Assembly: GCF_000715075.1 (NCBI RefSeq)
Contig: NC_134096.1
Span: forward strand, 38,575,804 to 38,639,803
Direction of reading: 5' to 3'
From: Nicotiana tabacum
Lineage: Eukaryota; Streptophyta; Magnoliopsida; Solanales; Solanaceae
DNA: 64,000 nt
The notes beneath the pieces were generated by a model. The model was given only the letters and a program-made list of their open reading frames with translations. It had not been told where the DNA came from and did not search any database. Each line of letters starts with the position of its first letter. Positions within the stretch are counted from its first letter, which is position 1. Shown here piece after piece: positions 20,585 through 32,519 of the stretch. A program made the position numbers and the translations under genes.

Positions 20585-22622
20585 TGTTACACCCCATATT
20601 TTTGTACGTGAAAGTACGCCATAAATAAATTGGTGAAAGCTGGGAAATGAGATGTTACATCGCGCATTTTTGTACGTTAAAATTTCGTCGTAAGTTAACC
20701 GACGTAAGTTCGAGAATGAGATTATTTTGAGATTATAAGTATTATGCTATTTCAAACAAGTGAGGAGTGAATTCGTGAAGGAGAGAGAGTAAACAAATAA
20801 AAGAAAATGAGTTTCGTCGAAGTTTGATATTTTGGGATAAAATACGGCCCGAGCTAAAATATCCAGTATTTATGGACTAGTACCATCATATAAGGTACCA
20901 CATGGCCATGATAGTAAAGTGTATAAAGTGTATTAAAAGTGATTAGTATTTTATATAATTTGAGATAATTCTTATTATGTGGGTAATTGGTTGATTATTG
21001 GTTAATGGGATATTAATTAGTTAAATACGATAATAATAATTAATTAATCCTCTAAGATAAGCAAAGAATGTGGCAGCCCCCTTGAAACTTAAGATGACTA
21101 TTAAGTCATTAATATAGGTGGCAAGCTTAAGAGGTGTGGGCAAGTCTTGTAACATGAGTCACATTATTCATTTAAGGAAAGAGATCCTTTTTTGTAAGTC
21201 TTAGGAAGATGAGTCATTATTCATATATTCATCTAAGGAAAGAAAGCTTCATCAAGCACATAAGAACGTTCTAATTCCAATCACTTTCTAATCCAAGGAA
21301 CATAAGCAACGTTAATTTACTTTCCAAAATAGCAACGTTGTTGCTAAGTTATTAAGGAAAGGTTTCGGCCAAGATTTTCTTTGCATAGAAACGTGATTGC
21401 TTCGAGCTTTTCATACGACTTGTTCCGTATTTTGTTGCAATTAACGTGTGTTAGAGCATTGTGTAGAGAATCGACTCAGGTATGTTAAGGCTATCCCTTC
21501 TTTCTTTTGGCATGATCCAAATGGTACAAATGAAATGAGCAAAATACTTAACTCTCATAAATGACTCTATTCATAAAAATACTAGGGGTGTCTATATTCT
21601 TGATTCTCCATGTGTCTTATTATTATATCATCTGTTCATGGGTCTCAGAAAATACGTAAGTTGATAAATTTAATTTATGACATTAATCAAGGGCATAATG
21701 GTCCTATGGCGTTCCGAGAGATTTTATTGAGGTATTTCATATGTATTTCATTCATTTATATATGTACATTGACCAATGACCAGATGGCGTTATATACACG
21801 TATATGTATGTACATATATGTATATGGGATAAGATTACGACGTTATATACGCACCACCAGCTGATCAACTGGTATACGTTGATAATGTTGCCCACAGTAG
21901 CCGAAATGATTTGATGGGATGCCCTCAGAGGCTTGATGATGTTATGAACGCATATACCCATGCATGGTATGACATTTATACGCATATGCATGACATTATA
22001 ATATTAAATGATTCACAGAGATATTCAGATGTACACGTCGAGTCTTTTACTCCATGTCTCTCTCTGATGTCTATTGTCTATTATTTACTGATTTTTATTA
22101 GTTACATACTCGGTATATTATTTGTACTAACGTCCTTTTTGCTTGGGGATGCTGCGTTTCATGCCCGCAGGTCCTGATAGATAGGTCGAGAGTCCACCAA
22201 GTAAGCTATCAGCTTAACGGAAGATGTTGGTGCGCTCCATTTGCTTCGGAGTTGCTTGTTTGGTCAGTATGATTTAGACATGTATTGTTTGGTATGGCGG
22301 GGCTCTGTCCCGACTTTTATTATAAGTATGTACTCTTAGAGGCATGTAGACAGATGTCATGTATAGGGATACTTGTATGGCCTTCTCGGCCTATTTGTTA
22401 AGTATATAATGGATCACCTAGGCCTTATACGACCGTATGCCACAAATATGAGTTTCTATATCAGGTTGGGTCATTCTATGTCGAGTGGTGCCTCATGTTT
22501 TCTCTGATTGTCTCATGAAGCCCCTTACCTATGATGTTGTAATAAAGAAGATACGCTACGTTGGTACTCGGTTGAGTAAGGTACCGGGTGTACGTCGCGG
22601 CCCATCGGTTTGGGTCATGACA
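20585..22622 (+). repeat. 5' LTR of element C (2038 bp)
   Basis: Starts TGTTACACCCC and ends GGGTCATGACA. It contains the GTATATA variable block near 21800-21830 and, at 22288-22315, the hairpin-prone word GGGGCTCTGTCCCGAC found in all family members. Confidence 0.92.
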
Positions 22623-22626
22623 AAAG

Positions 22627-22638
22627 TGGTATCATAGC
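22627..22638 (+). promoter_or_regulatory. Primer binding site of element C
   Basis: TGGTATCATAGC, four bases after the LTR. One mismatch to the initiator methionine tRNA complement TGGTATCAGAGC. Confidence 0.85.
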
Positions 22639-24561
22639 AGTTCTGTCCTAGGGAGTCTACGAGTCGTGTCTAGTAGAGTCTTGTTTATGGGTGTGTTGTG
22701 CACCACACTTATAAGCAGGAGGCTACAGGGCATTTAGGACTGTCACTCTTTCTTCTTACTCTAGATCGTGTGGTAGAGCTCAGTTGTAAGAACTCAATTT
22801 CCTAAACTCTATCTTATTCATAATACGATGATGCCTACATCCAGAAAGATGGTTGGTAAGAGATATAGATGTGGAAGAGTTGAGTTAGAGGAACTCAATT
22901 TTTACGTCATGCTTATGATGGATAAATATAAGGTATTCAACAGATCATGTGTGTACTAAGATGTGTAAACTTCTTGATAAGGATCCCTAAGGCAAGAATG
23001 TCTATCCACTCTTACGGTATAAAGGAATAAGAGAATCGGAAGGTAGACACAAGTCTAAGCAAGTAAAAGAAGCAAGATGAAAAAGAGTACGAGCTACCTA
23101 GCTAATGAAGATTATCCCAGAGGAATATAAGCCTTTTGAGTTACCTTCAACAATAATAGAGGTATGTACAATTGGCCACACCCATCTCATTTAAGCCTTA
23201 TAGGGGCTAATAGAAGTAGTACAAGAGAAGGCAGGATATCAAGATCTAGCCCTAACCCAAAATGGTGAATGGATTGTTTGTGTTAGTTGACATTTTCGAA
23301 GGATATTTCAAATGCGCCAATAGATCTAGTACAGTTAGATGGTGAGTACTACAAAGATAAGCACTAGAATCCTGGAAAGGATAAATATTACCTTAGTGCG
23401 GCTTACATCCCTAGTAGAGAGACAATGTTAGGAAATTCGAAGAGCCAATGGATGGAGCAAGGGGAGTTAAAAGCAAAAGAATGTCTTGCTCAAGTTTTCA
23501 CAATAAAGTGATAGACATAGATGTTAGCAGGAAATAAGAAGAGAGTTAATGAAGCATTATTAGTAAGATGTGATGTATGGATGACAACGGTAGATAAAAA
23601 AGATGACAGTATTATAGAGTCAATAGTCAAGTGAAGGAAAAGATGAGAGGTGACTGGCCTTGAGACAACAAAAGAGTATAGGCCATAAAGTCATATCCTC
23701 ATTTATAGAAATAAGTTCGTGACTCCAGCACGACTAACAGAATGAAAAGTTAGACCCCAAAGCAATAGAAATCAGTATGGGCTGGTGAACAAGATAAACT
23801 AAACATGAACTAGGGACTGAGTAATAGTCGGCATCATGAGAATTTCAGAGATTGAGTCCCCGCGATAATAGAATGGACGACAGAAGAATACCCTTTAAAG
23901 GTCATTTAGGAAGACGCTTCCCTAAATAAAGCAAGGTGAGTAAAGTTAAGCTTAAGGGACTGTACGTTCCAATTATACTAAGTGTTACCCTCGCGAGTAA
24001 GGAATTTTGTTATCCTTGGTACAGAAGGATTACCGCAAGGCGAGTAAGGGTCATCGATGATGTGAAAATACTTCAAAGATGAAGAGGTAAAACATCTATA
24101 GGTAAATCATCGTAGCTCCAACTCTTAGTACTCCCCTAAAGGGGGGAATATGGAGTGATGTGGCATGAAGTCAGAATTAAATGGTTCTAGTAATTACGAA
24201 ATGGTAAAGGAATAATACGATAAAAAAGAAAAAAATGAAAAAGAAATGAGCTTGCACTTACCCCAATCCTATAGATATGCTACGATTCCAGAACATTATG
24301 CAAGAACGACCCGAGATGTTGCAAGTACTATCCATGCAGCATATATGTTGACAATCATACAGCCGTAGAAGACTCTGCTATAAGTTAAAAGAAGGAATTG
24401 GGTCCAGGTTATGACAAAGGAATTGAATCATTAGAAGATTGTATCATGGTTTTCCATAGCGTCCACGAAAGGCTAAAGTAATACCATGAGCCGCAGATCG
24501 GAAGATAGCTTGCGCCTACATAAAGGCTGATCAGAAGGAAGAGGAAACTAAAGAGTTATAT

Positions 24562-24667
24562 CAACAAAGTAAGTCAGGAGTCTGATTATTGGACCCAAAA
24601 AATTATAGAAATTGTGATTGAGGACATTGCAGAATCACTCTTAATATCAGAGGTACAAGAGAGATAG
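24562..24667 (+). pseudogene. Pol remnant: RNase H-integrase linker (element C)
   Basis: Reads QQSKSGV, TGA, LLDP in one frame. One base out of phase, from 24617, it reads a segment with DIAESLLISEVQER ending in TAG (24665-24667). The phase jump and the TAG are also present in element A at 6787-6892. The TGA is private to C (A has TGC). Confidence 0.55.
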
Positions 24668-26324
24668 TACAGTAGCCATATTCTATAATGGCTCTATGAT
24701 AAAGCCAGTCAGAAAACTACCAGCCTTATAAGAAGTCAGTATAAAGATCTCACCAGATTGTGTATGCACCAGGGGTGCAAGTATTATAATAGAGCTTCAA
24801 GTTGTGGATATTAATTATACCTATGTGAATGGGAGGTCATGAAATAGATAGAAGTTGTGATGCGAGATTTTAAGGTAAGTAAGGTAAAAGTGAACAACGT
24901 ACGTGATACTTAGGTGCAGAAGGTTATGAACAATCTATACTTTAGATAGAGGGCTAGAAGCGCTGGGATTCAGTATCCAGGAATTATAGCGGCGTCGTCA
25001 GTGGAATATTTTCCAGCCTATGGGTTCTAGGTATCGAGAAGTCTAATTAAGAGAGTAAAGAAGAGTTAGAGACGATGTGATGTCTCGCTTGATGTTCCAG
25101 AATAAAACAAGGAAATCTATGGTGCAAGCAAGTTGAAGGAAGGTAGCGAATATTATAAATAGATATGTGTAGGTCTAAGGCTAAACTATAGTAAAGCGAC
25201 AAGGTTTTATGACAGGAGTAAGGCTGAGAAAGGGCGAGTGAGAAGGTGACAAGAATGGATAAGTCCTCGGGATTAAGCCCATGAAAACCACAGAGCTAAT
25301 GGTTTCTCTAAGTTATAGAAAGTTCAGTATAGCCTGAATTAACTCAAAGGAATCTCTAAGACTAATAGCATGTAGAAGGAATGGAATGCTGCCCTGGTAG
25401 TAGAATGAGGGTGTAATTGTGATAGATAAAGGATAAGGTTTGGGCCTTCGATTGAGTAATGATTTGAAGAAGATTTCATGAATTGTACGGGATTGAAATA
25501 CCCACGTAAGTGAATCACATTGGGATGCTATAAAATACGGTTATTGAAGTACAATATCACCGCTAAGTGGATCAGGAAAATCACTTCAAATATTCCTCGA
25601 TGCATGTAAGCCCTAGTGGCAAGGTATTACCTAAAAAGTTTCAAGTTATCAGTACTATATTATAGATCAATATTTAGGTGAATCAACAATGGATGGACAA
25701 AAGTCACAAAGTATGAGATGAGATTAGGCCGTCATTCTTAAACAGTAATGAGGAAGCATTAAAGGACTTAGATTTATACATATGGGATAAGCAACGAAAG
25801 TAACCTGGAGTTCAGTAGTAGATCTCAGTAATGATAAATCGAAGTAAGATTTATGGCATAGTATGACCTACTTAGATTCAGTAAAGTCATACGAATGGAT
25901 AACCGGGTCTATGAAATAAGATATAACAATATTCGTAAGTTCAACAAAGTATAAAAAACAAACTTCATTATACTTATAAATGCGCAAAGAGGCATCTTTT
26001 CAAGCTCTGTATATGCTTACAAACTGACGCCTAGAGATTGGCTAAAATTTGGAGGAAACAGGAGAGAAGAGTCGCATAGGCGCACTTACAAAGTCAGAGT
26101 CGTACATGCTGCATGATAAAAGATAGCAACAGTTATAAGATTGGAATGATTCTGACCATGAGTCGTGGTGTGAGAAAGAGGCGTAAAGGGGGGAATGCCC
26201 TGGGATTTGGGATTCATTCACAGAACAATTGCCTAAATGGCAAGAAGAGTATTAAAGTGTTCACAAGAGCTACGGGTTATGAGAATGATAAGTGCATCAG
26301 TCAATATTCGAGGATGAATATTCC

Positions 26325-26338
26325 AAAGGAGGGAATGA
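26325..26338 (+). promoter_or_regulatory. Polypurine tract of element C
   Basis: AAAGGAGGGAATGA directly precedes the 3' LTR. Confidence 0.75.
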
Positions 26339-28391
26339 TGTTACACCCCATACTTTCATACGTGAAAGTACGCCATAAATAAATTGGTGAAAGCTCGGAA
26401 ATGAGATATTTCATCCCGCATTTTTGTACGATAAAATTTCGTCGTAAGTTAACTGACGTAAGTTCGAGAATCAGATTATTTTGAGATTATAAGCATTATG
26501 CTATTTCAAACAAGTGAGGAGTGAATTCGTGAAGGAGAGAGAGTAAACAAATCAAAGAAAGTGAGTTTCGTCGAAGTTTGACATTTTTGGATAAAATACG
26601 GCCCGAGCTAAAATACCCAGTATTTATGGACTAGTACCATATAAGGTACCACATGACCATGATAGTAAGGTGTATAAAGTGTATTAAAAGTCACTAGTAT
26701 TTTATGTAATTTGAGATAATTCTTATTATGTGGGTAATTGGTTGATGATTGGTTAATGGGGGATTAATTAGTTACATAAGATAATAGTAATTAATTAAGC
26801 ATCTAAGATAAGCGAAGAACGTGGCAGCCCCCCTTAAAACTTAAGATGACTATAATTTCATTAATATAGGTGGCAAGCTTAAGCGATGTGGGCAAGTCTT
26901 GTAACATGAGTCACATTATTCATTTAAAGAAAGAGATCCTTTTTTTTAAGTCTTAGGAAGATGAGTCATTAGTCATATATTCATCTAAGGGAAGAAAGCT
27001 TCAGTCAAGAACATAAGAACGTTCCAATTCCAATCACTTTCTAATCCAAGGAACATAAGCAACGTTAATTTACTTTCCAAAATAGCAACGTTGTTGCTAA
27101 GTTCTTAAGGAAAGGTTTCGGCCAAGATTTTCTTTGCATAGCAACGTGATTGCTTTGAGCTTTTCATACGACTTGTTCTGTGTGTTGTCGCAATTAACGT
27201 GTGTTAGAGGATTGTCAAGAGAATCGACTCAGGTATGTTAAGGCTATCCATTCTTTCTTTTGGCATGATCCAAATGGTACAAATAAACGAGCAAAATACA
27301 CAACTTTCATAAATGAGTCTATTCATAAAAATACTAGGGGTGTCTATATTCTTGATTCCCCATGTGTCTTATTATTCTATCATCTATTCATGGGTCTCAG
27401 AAAATACGTAAGTTGATAAATTTATTTTATGACATTAATCAAGGGCATAATGGTCCTATGACATTCCGAGAGATTTTATTGACGTATTTCATATGCATTT
27501 CATTCATTTATACATGTACATTGACCCATGACCAGATGGCGTTATATACGCATATATATATGTACATATATGTATATTGGATATGGGAAAAGGTTACGGC
27601 GATATATACGCACCACCACCTGATCAACCGGTATACGTTGATGATGTTGCCCACAGTGGCCGAAATGATATGATGGGATTCCCTCAGAGGCTTGATGATG
27701 TTATGAACGCATATACCCATGCATGGTATGATATTTATACGCATATGCATAACATTATAATATTAAATGATTCATAGAGATATTTAGATATACATGTCGA
27801 GGCTTTAACTTCATGTCTCTCTCATGTCTATTGTCTATTATTTATTGATTTTCATTCCTTACATACTCGGTACATTATTTGTACTGACGTCCCTTTTGCC
27901 TTGGGACGTTGTGTTTTATGCCCGCAGGTTCTGATAGACAGGTTGAGAGTCTTCCGAGTAGGCTATCAGCTCAGAGGAAAATGTTGGTGCGCTCCATTTG
28001 CTCCGGAGTTGCTTGTTTGGTCAGTATGATTTAGATGTGTATTGTTTGGTATGGCGGGGCTCTGTCCCGACCTTTATGATAAAGTATGTACTCTCAGAGT
28101 CTTGTAGATAGATGTCATGTAAACAGATACTTGTATGGCCTTGTCGGCCTATATGTTAAGTATATAATAGATCACCTTGGCCTTATAGGCTCGTATGTCA
28201 CAAATATGAATTTCTATATCAGGTTGGGTCATTCTATGTCGGGTGTTCCCTTATGTTTTCTCTGATTATCTCATGACACCCCTTGTGGCCCACTTACTTA
28301 TGATGCTGTAATAAGGAAGATACGTTACGTTGGTACTCGGTTAAGTAAGGTACTGGATGCCCATCGCGGCCCATTAGTTTGTGTCGTGTCA
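26339..28391 (+). repeat. 3' LTR of element C (2053 bp)
   Basis: Starts TGTTACACCCC and ends TTTGTGTCGTGTCA, a mutated form of GGGTCGTGACA. It is followed by the target duplication ATTTC. Confidence 0.92.
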
Positions 28392-28396
28392 ATTTC

Positions 28397-29298
28397 TGTC
28401 GTATAGATCATGCCAAAAGAAAGAATGGATAGCCTTAACATACCTGAGCCGATTCCCTTGATGATCCTTCTAACACACGTCTTTTGTGATAAAACTCGTA
28501 ATGACGGATCGAAGTATGGGAAAATTCGTATGATATTCTTGAGAACGATTACACCGTTCTCCTTAAAATTGCAAAATCCCACGCTATAGTATAAAATGGT
28601 CTTCGTATGAAATGTTTTGAATTACTCACGTTGCCATTGCAATTCATGGACCTTGCTGAAGCTTGTTCTTAAGAGATGAGCAATTCAATTGTGAACTAGA
28701 AAGGTTATTTAACCTTTAGGTGGGCCCCACATGATAAGATGACTAATCCATATAATTCTCTAAAGGTGCCACATTACTTTATGACTTAAGAGTCATATTT
28801 AACTAAGTTTCTTCGCTTCCACGTTGGGGCCCTTAAACTTTATCCAAAGACTTTAATTTCTTAGTTAATTATCCCATCAAATCATTAAGTAACCCAATTA
28901 TCCACATAATTAAGAATTATATCAAATTACTTACAATACTACTTACTTTGAGCACACCTTATACACCTTACTATCATGGTCATGTGTTACCTTGTAGGGC
29001 ACAAGTCCATAAATATCAGGTATTATAGCTTGGACCGTATTTTATCCCAAAATGTCAAACTTCGACGAAACTTATTTTCTTCGATTCGCTTACCCTTTCA
29101 CCTTCACGAATTTACTTACCACTTGTTTGAAATAATATAATACTTATAACCTCAAAATAATCTCATTCCCGAGCTTATGTCGATTAACTTACGACGAAAC
29201 TTTTAACGTACAAAAATGCGGGATGTGACATCTCATTTCGGAGATTTCATCAATTTATTAATGGTGTACTCTCACGTACAAAAATATGGGGTGTAACA
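28397..29298 (-). repeat. LTR L (minus strand), right segment
   Basis: Completes L to its terminus GGGGTGTAACA, the reverse complement of TGTTACACCCC. It is followed by ATTCG, the second copy of the target site in the RT of D. Right-arm sequence such as ATTAATAAATTGATG (reverse strand, near 29252) is shared with M but not with C. Confidence 0.88.
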
Positions 29299-29303
29299 AT
29301 TCG

Positions 29304-30211
29304 AGTGTGCGTCGACTTTAGGGATCTCAACAATGCGTGTCCTAAAGATGAATTCTCGCTTCCTATTCCAGAGCTGATGATCGATGCTACTACTGGATAT
29401 GAGGCAATGTCGTTTATGGATGGCTTGTCAGGCTATAACCAAATTCGCATGGCACAAAAAGATGAAGAGTGCTGGTGCTACTTATCAAAGGGCTATGCAG
29501 AATATTTTTGATGACCTCCTCCAAAAAAAGGTCGAATGCTATGTGGACGACTTGGTGGTAAAATCCAGCAAGAAGGGCGACCACTTGAAAGACTTGAGAA
29601 TGGTGTTTGAGTTGCTCCGGAGGTACCAACTTAGGATGAATCCATTGAAATGTGCCTTTGGAGTTACTTCTGAAAAGTTCCTTAGTTTCATTGTCCGACA
29701 TCGAGGGATTGAAATTGATCAAGCCAAAGTAGATGCAATCTTGAAAATGCCCGAGCCTCGGAATATTCACGAATTGAAAAGTCTGCAAGGAAAGTTAGCG
29801 TACCTTAGGAGATTCATCTCAAACATAACTGGGAGGTGCCAACCATTCAGTCGCCTTATGAAGAAAGATGTATCTTTCAAATGGGACCAAGCGTGTAGCA
29901 ATGCCTTTGAGAGCATTAAATCCTACTTGATGAAGCCTCCGGTTTTAGCAGCCCCTATACTTGGAAAGCTGTTGATACTATATATTTCAGCACAAGAAAG
30001 GTCTGTTGGAGTGCTGTTGGCCCAAGAAAATAGTGAGGGGAAAGAAAACTCTCTTTACTACTTGAGCAGGATGATGACACCAAACGAGCTGAATTATTCG
30101 CCAATTGAAAAGTTATGTTTGGCGCTAGTCTTCTCAATTCAAAAGTTAAAGCACTACTTTCAAGCTCATGTTGTTTGTCTTGTTTCTAAACAAATCCCAT
30201 CAAGTTCGTGA
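29304..30211 (+). pseudogene. RT core and RNase H of element D
   Basis: Continues the RT after insertion L: RVCVDFRDLNNACPKDEF, FMDGLSGYNQIRMAQKDEE. At about 29468 there is a frame change, and roughly 25 residues of the RT palm that normally precede NAGATYQRAM are missing. The next frame carries GATYQRAMQNIFDDLL, the catalytic YVDD (29540-29551) and the thumb. The RT-linked RNase H follows (VGVLLAQENS, LNYSPIEKLCLAL). A frameshift near 30200 ends it. Confidence 0.9.
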
Positions 30212-30870
30212 TGTCAAAACCTGTTCTTAGTGATCGACTAGCGAGATTGTATCTCCAATTTCAACAATTTGAGATTTTGTACATCTCTCAAAAGGCTGTA
30301 AAAGGACAAGCATTAGCAAACTTGTTGGCAGATCACCCTATACCTGATGATTGGGAGCTAACTGACAAACTACCTGATGAGTACGCAATGGTCATTGAAG
30401 TTCAACCTCCATGGAAGATGTACTTTGATGGTGTTGCACATCACAGAGGAGTTGGTGCTGGTGTAGTATTTGTCACTTCTCAAGGTGATGGTCTGCCCTA
30501 CTCTTTTACGTTGACACAACTCTACTCGAAGAACGTTACTGAGTATCAAGCACTAATACTTGGGCTTGAAATGGCTGTCGAAATGAAGCGGTTGCAATTG
30601 CAAGTATTTGGTGACTCTCAGTTGGTGATCAACCATCTTTTAGGTAGTTACGAGGTCAAGAAACCTGAACTACGCCCATATTATGATTATGCTAAAAAAC
30701 TAATAGGATGGGTCTGTGACGTGATTATTCAACATGTGCCAAGGAAAGAAAATAAGAAGGTTGATGCTTTAGCTCCCCTAACTTCATCGTTAACCCTGTC
30801 TGATCAAGCGCAAGTTATTGTATGCCAAAAATGGGTAGTACCACCGCCAAATGAGGTTGAAGGTGAATAA
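30208..30870 (+). pseudogene. Second RNase H domain of element D
   Basis: This 220-codon stretch carries the extra, archaeal-like RNase H that marks the Tat lineage (between the RT-RNase H and integrase). Acidic residues expected of the active site are present: Asp in YFDGVAHHRG (30427), Glu in LGLEMA (30568), Asp in VFGDSQLV (30613) and Asp in KKVDALA (30763). The first 70 residues (SDRLARLYLQFQQFEI, KGQALANLLADHPIPDD) are the tether from the first RNase H. It is open throughout, so it is the best preserved domain of D, but it is cut off from both neighbours by a frameshift and a stop. Confidence 0.9.
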
Positions 30871-32109
30871 AATGAATTCAAGCATCTTGTCGCTGTTTCT
30901 AAAGCTAAGAAAGAAGAATGGCGACTACCCATTATCTGTCGTCGTGCACCTCGCTTCCTTTACTACAAAGATACTCTATACAGAAGGTCATTCGAGGGAG
31001 TACTCTTGCGATGTTTAGGGGAAGAAGAAGCACTCCAAGCTTTATAAGAGGAACATTCTGGGGTATGTGGGTCACACCAGTCTGGACCAAAGCTCCACTT
31101 CCATATAAAAAGGATGGGATATTATTGGCCAACGATGGTAAAAGATTGCTTGAACTATGCTCGAAGATGCAAGGCTTGTCAATTCCATGCAAATTTTATT
31201 CATTAACCTCCTGAAGTGTTGCACCCAATTGTGGTATCCTGGCCGTTTGATGCTTGGGGATTGGATGTTGTTGGACCACTGCCAAAGTCCTCTGGTGGGC
31301 ACCTATACATCTTGGCTGCAACTGACTACTTCTCAAAATGGGCTGAAGTTATTACTCTTAAGGAGGTAAAGAAGGAAACTATTGCAAGTTTCATCCGAGT
31401 AAACATAATCTATCGCTTTGGCATTCCTCCTTACATAATAACGGATAATGGAAAGCCATTCGATAATAGGTTGATGAACAAGATTTGTGATCTCTTTGGC
31501 TTCAAGCAACGTAACTCTTCCATGTACAATGCTGCCGCCAATGATCTAGTTGAGGCATTCAATAAAACTCTATGCAACTTGTTAAAGAAAGTCGTTTCTA
31601 AATCCAAACGAGATTGGAATGACCGTATGGAAGAAGATCAATGGGCATATAGGATGACTCACTGCACGCCAACACAAACGACTCCTTATTCACTGGTTTA
31701 TGGAGTCGAAGCTGTCTTGCCACTCGAGCGTCAAATACCTTCATTACGACTGGCTATTCAAGAAGGAATCACTGATGAAGAAAATGCTCGACTTCGATTA
31801 GTAGAGTTGGAGGCTCTTGATGAGAATAGGTTGGAAGCTCAACAAAGTCTTGAATGTTATAAAGCTCGATTGTCTCGCACCTTCAATAAAAGAGTTCGCC
31901 CGAGTTCCTTTCAAGTAGAAGATCAAGTCCTTGACATACGAAGACCCGTTATTACTTCCCATAAACCTGTAGGGAAGTTCACTTCAAAATGGGATGGACC
32001 ATATGTCGTACAAGAAGCTTACTCAAGTGGGTCTTACAAGCTGGTTGATGCAGATGGCATGAAAATCGGCCCTATCATTGGCAAGTTTTTGAAGAAGTAT
32101 TATCCTTGA
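30871..32109 (+). pseudogene. Integrase of element D
   Basis: The zinc-binding part reads through 31030-31200 (His-His at HSGVCGSH..., Cys-Cys in RRCKACQFH), with in-frame stops near 31045 and 31203. The core then runs open for 297 codons from 31216: Asp in LDVVGPL (31264), Asp in ITDNGKPF (31444) and Glu in LVEAFNK (31552). The last two are 35 residues apart, the classical DD35E spacing. A GPY-type C-terminal motif (WDGPYVV) is near 31990. There is no chromodomain, as expected for Tat elements. Confidence 0.9.
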
Positions 32110-32519
32110 AGTTGCAACGCTCCTTGACGCATGAGCCTAAACTGCATGTTCCTACACTCTTGGCCCGCATGAGTCTAAACTGTGTACGGCCTACCACAAA
32201 ATAAAGGGTCCGCTAGGTTGAAAACCTCGAAAGAGGCGGCCTAGCCAAAAGTTAATACATAAAAAAAACAAAAAATTACCCATTCTGAACTACGGTATGA
32301 CTTGACCTCTTCACCGAGGTACGTAGACAGGTTAGAGTTTCATTCTAAGTTCAGTCGCATAAGTTCAAAAGATACATATTTCCCCAATTGTTGTCCGAGT
32401 GAAGTATGAAGGAATTTAAAATCAAGCTGAAACACCATTCATTTGTTGAACTTTGGATCTCATTCGATTTAAAGGGGGCAACCCTCCATGGTAAATTTAA
32501 AGGGGGCAACCTTGTATGG
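32110..32519 (+). mobile_element. 3' untranslated region of element D with duplicated polypurine tract
   Basis: After the integrase stop the stretch carries AAGAGGCGGCC and ends in two 28-bp tandem copies (32468-32495, 32496-32523). Each holds TTTAAAGGGGGCAACC, the plus-strand primer. The second copy runs directly into a foreign LTR, so the 3' LTR of D is absent. Confidence 0.75.

Larger units (their letters stand above)
22623..26338 (+). pseudogene. Internal region of element C (decayed pol, non-coding)
   Basis: This 3.7-kb region has stops in all frames. It is similar to 4577-7522 of element A throughout, which shows that both descend from one non-coding or decayed master. Only the RNase H-integrase linker (24562-24667) was recognisable. 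The last kilobase (about 25310-26338) has no counterpart in A because A carries a deletion there. An 89-codon frame at 26113-26382 runs into the 3' LTR and is judged to be chance. Confidence 0.75.
20585..28391 (+). mobile_element. Complete non-autonomous LTR element C (7.8 kb)
   Basis: The element has two LTRs (20585-22622 and 26339-28391), a primer binding site (22627), an internal region (22623-26338), a polypurine tract (26325-26338) and perfect 5-bp target duplications ATTTC (20580-20584, 28392-28396). No internal frame is long enough to code for a retroelement protein. In the first 310 bp I count about 17 substitutions between the LTRs, that is roughly 94-95% identity, so the insertion is not very recent. 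It sits inside LTR L, a member of its own family. Confidence 0.93.

Noticed and set aside
26113..26382. 89-codon frame at the end of element C
   Set aside because: It crosses the polypurine tract into the LTR. No similarity to any family, and element A cannot confirm it because that part is deleted there.
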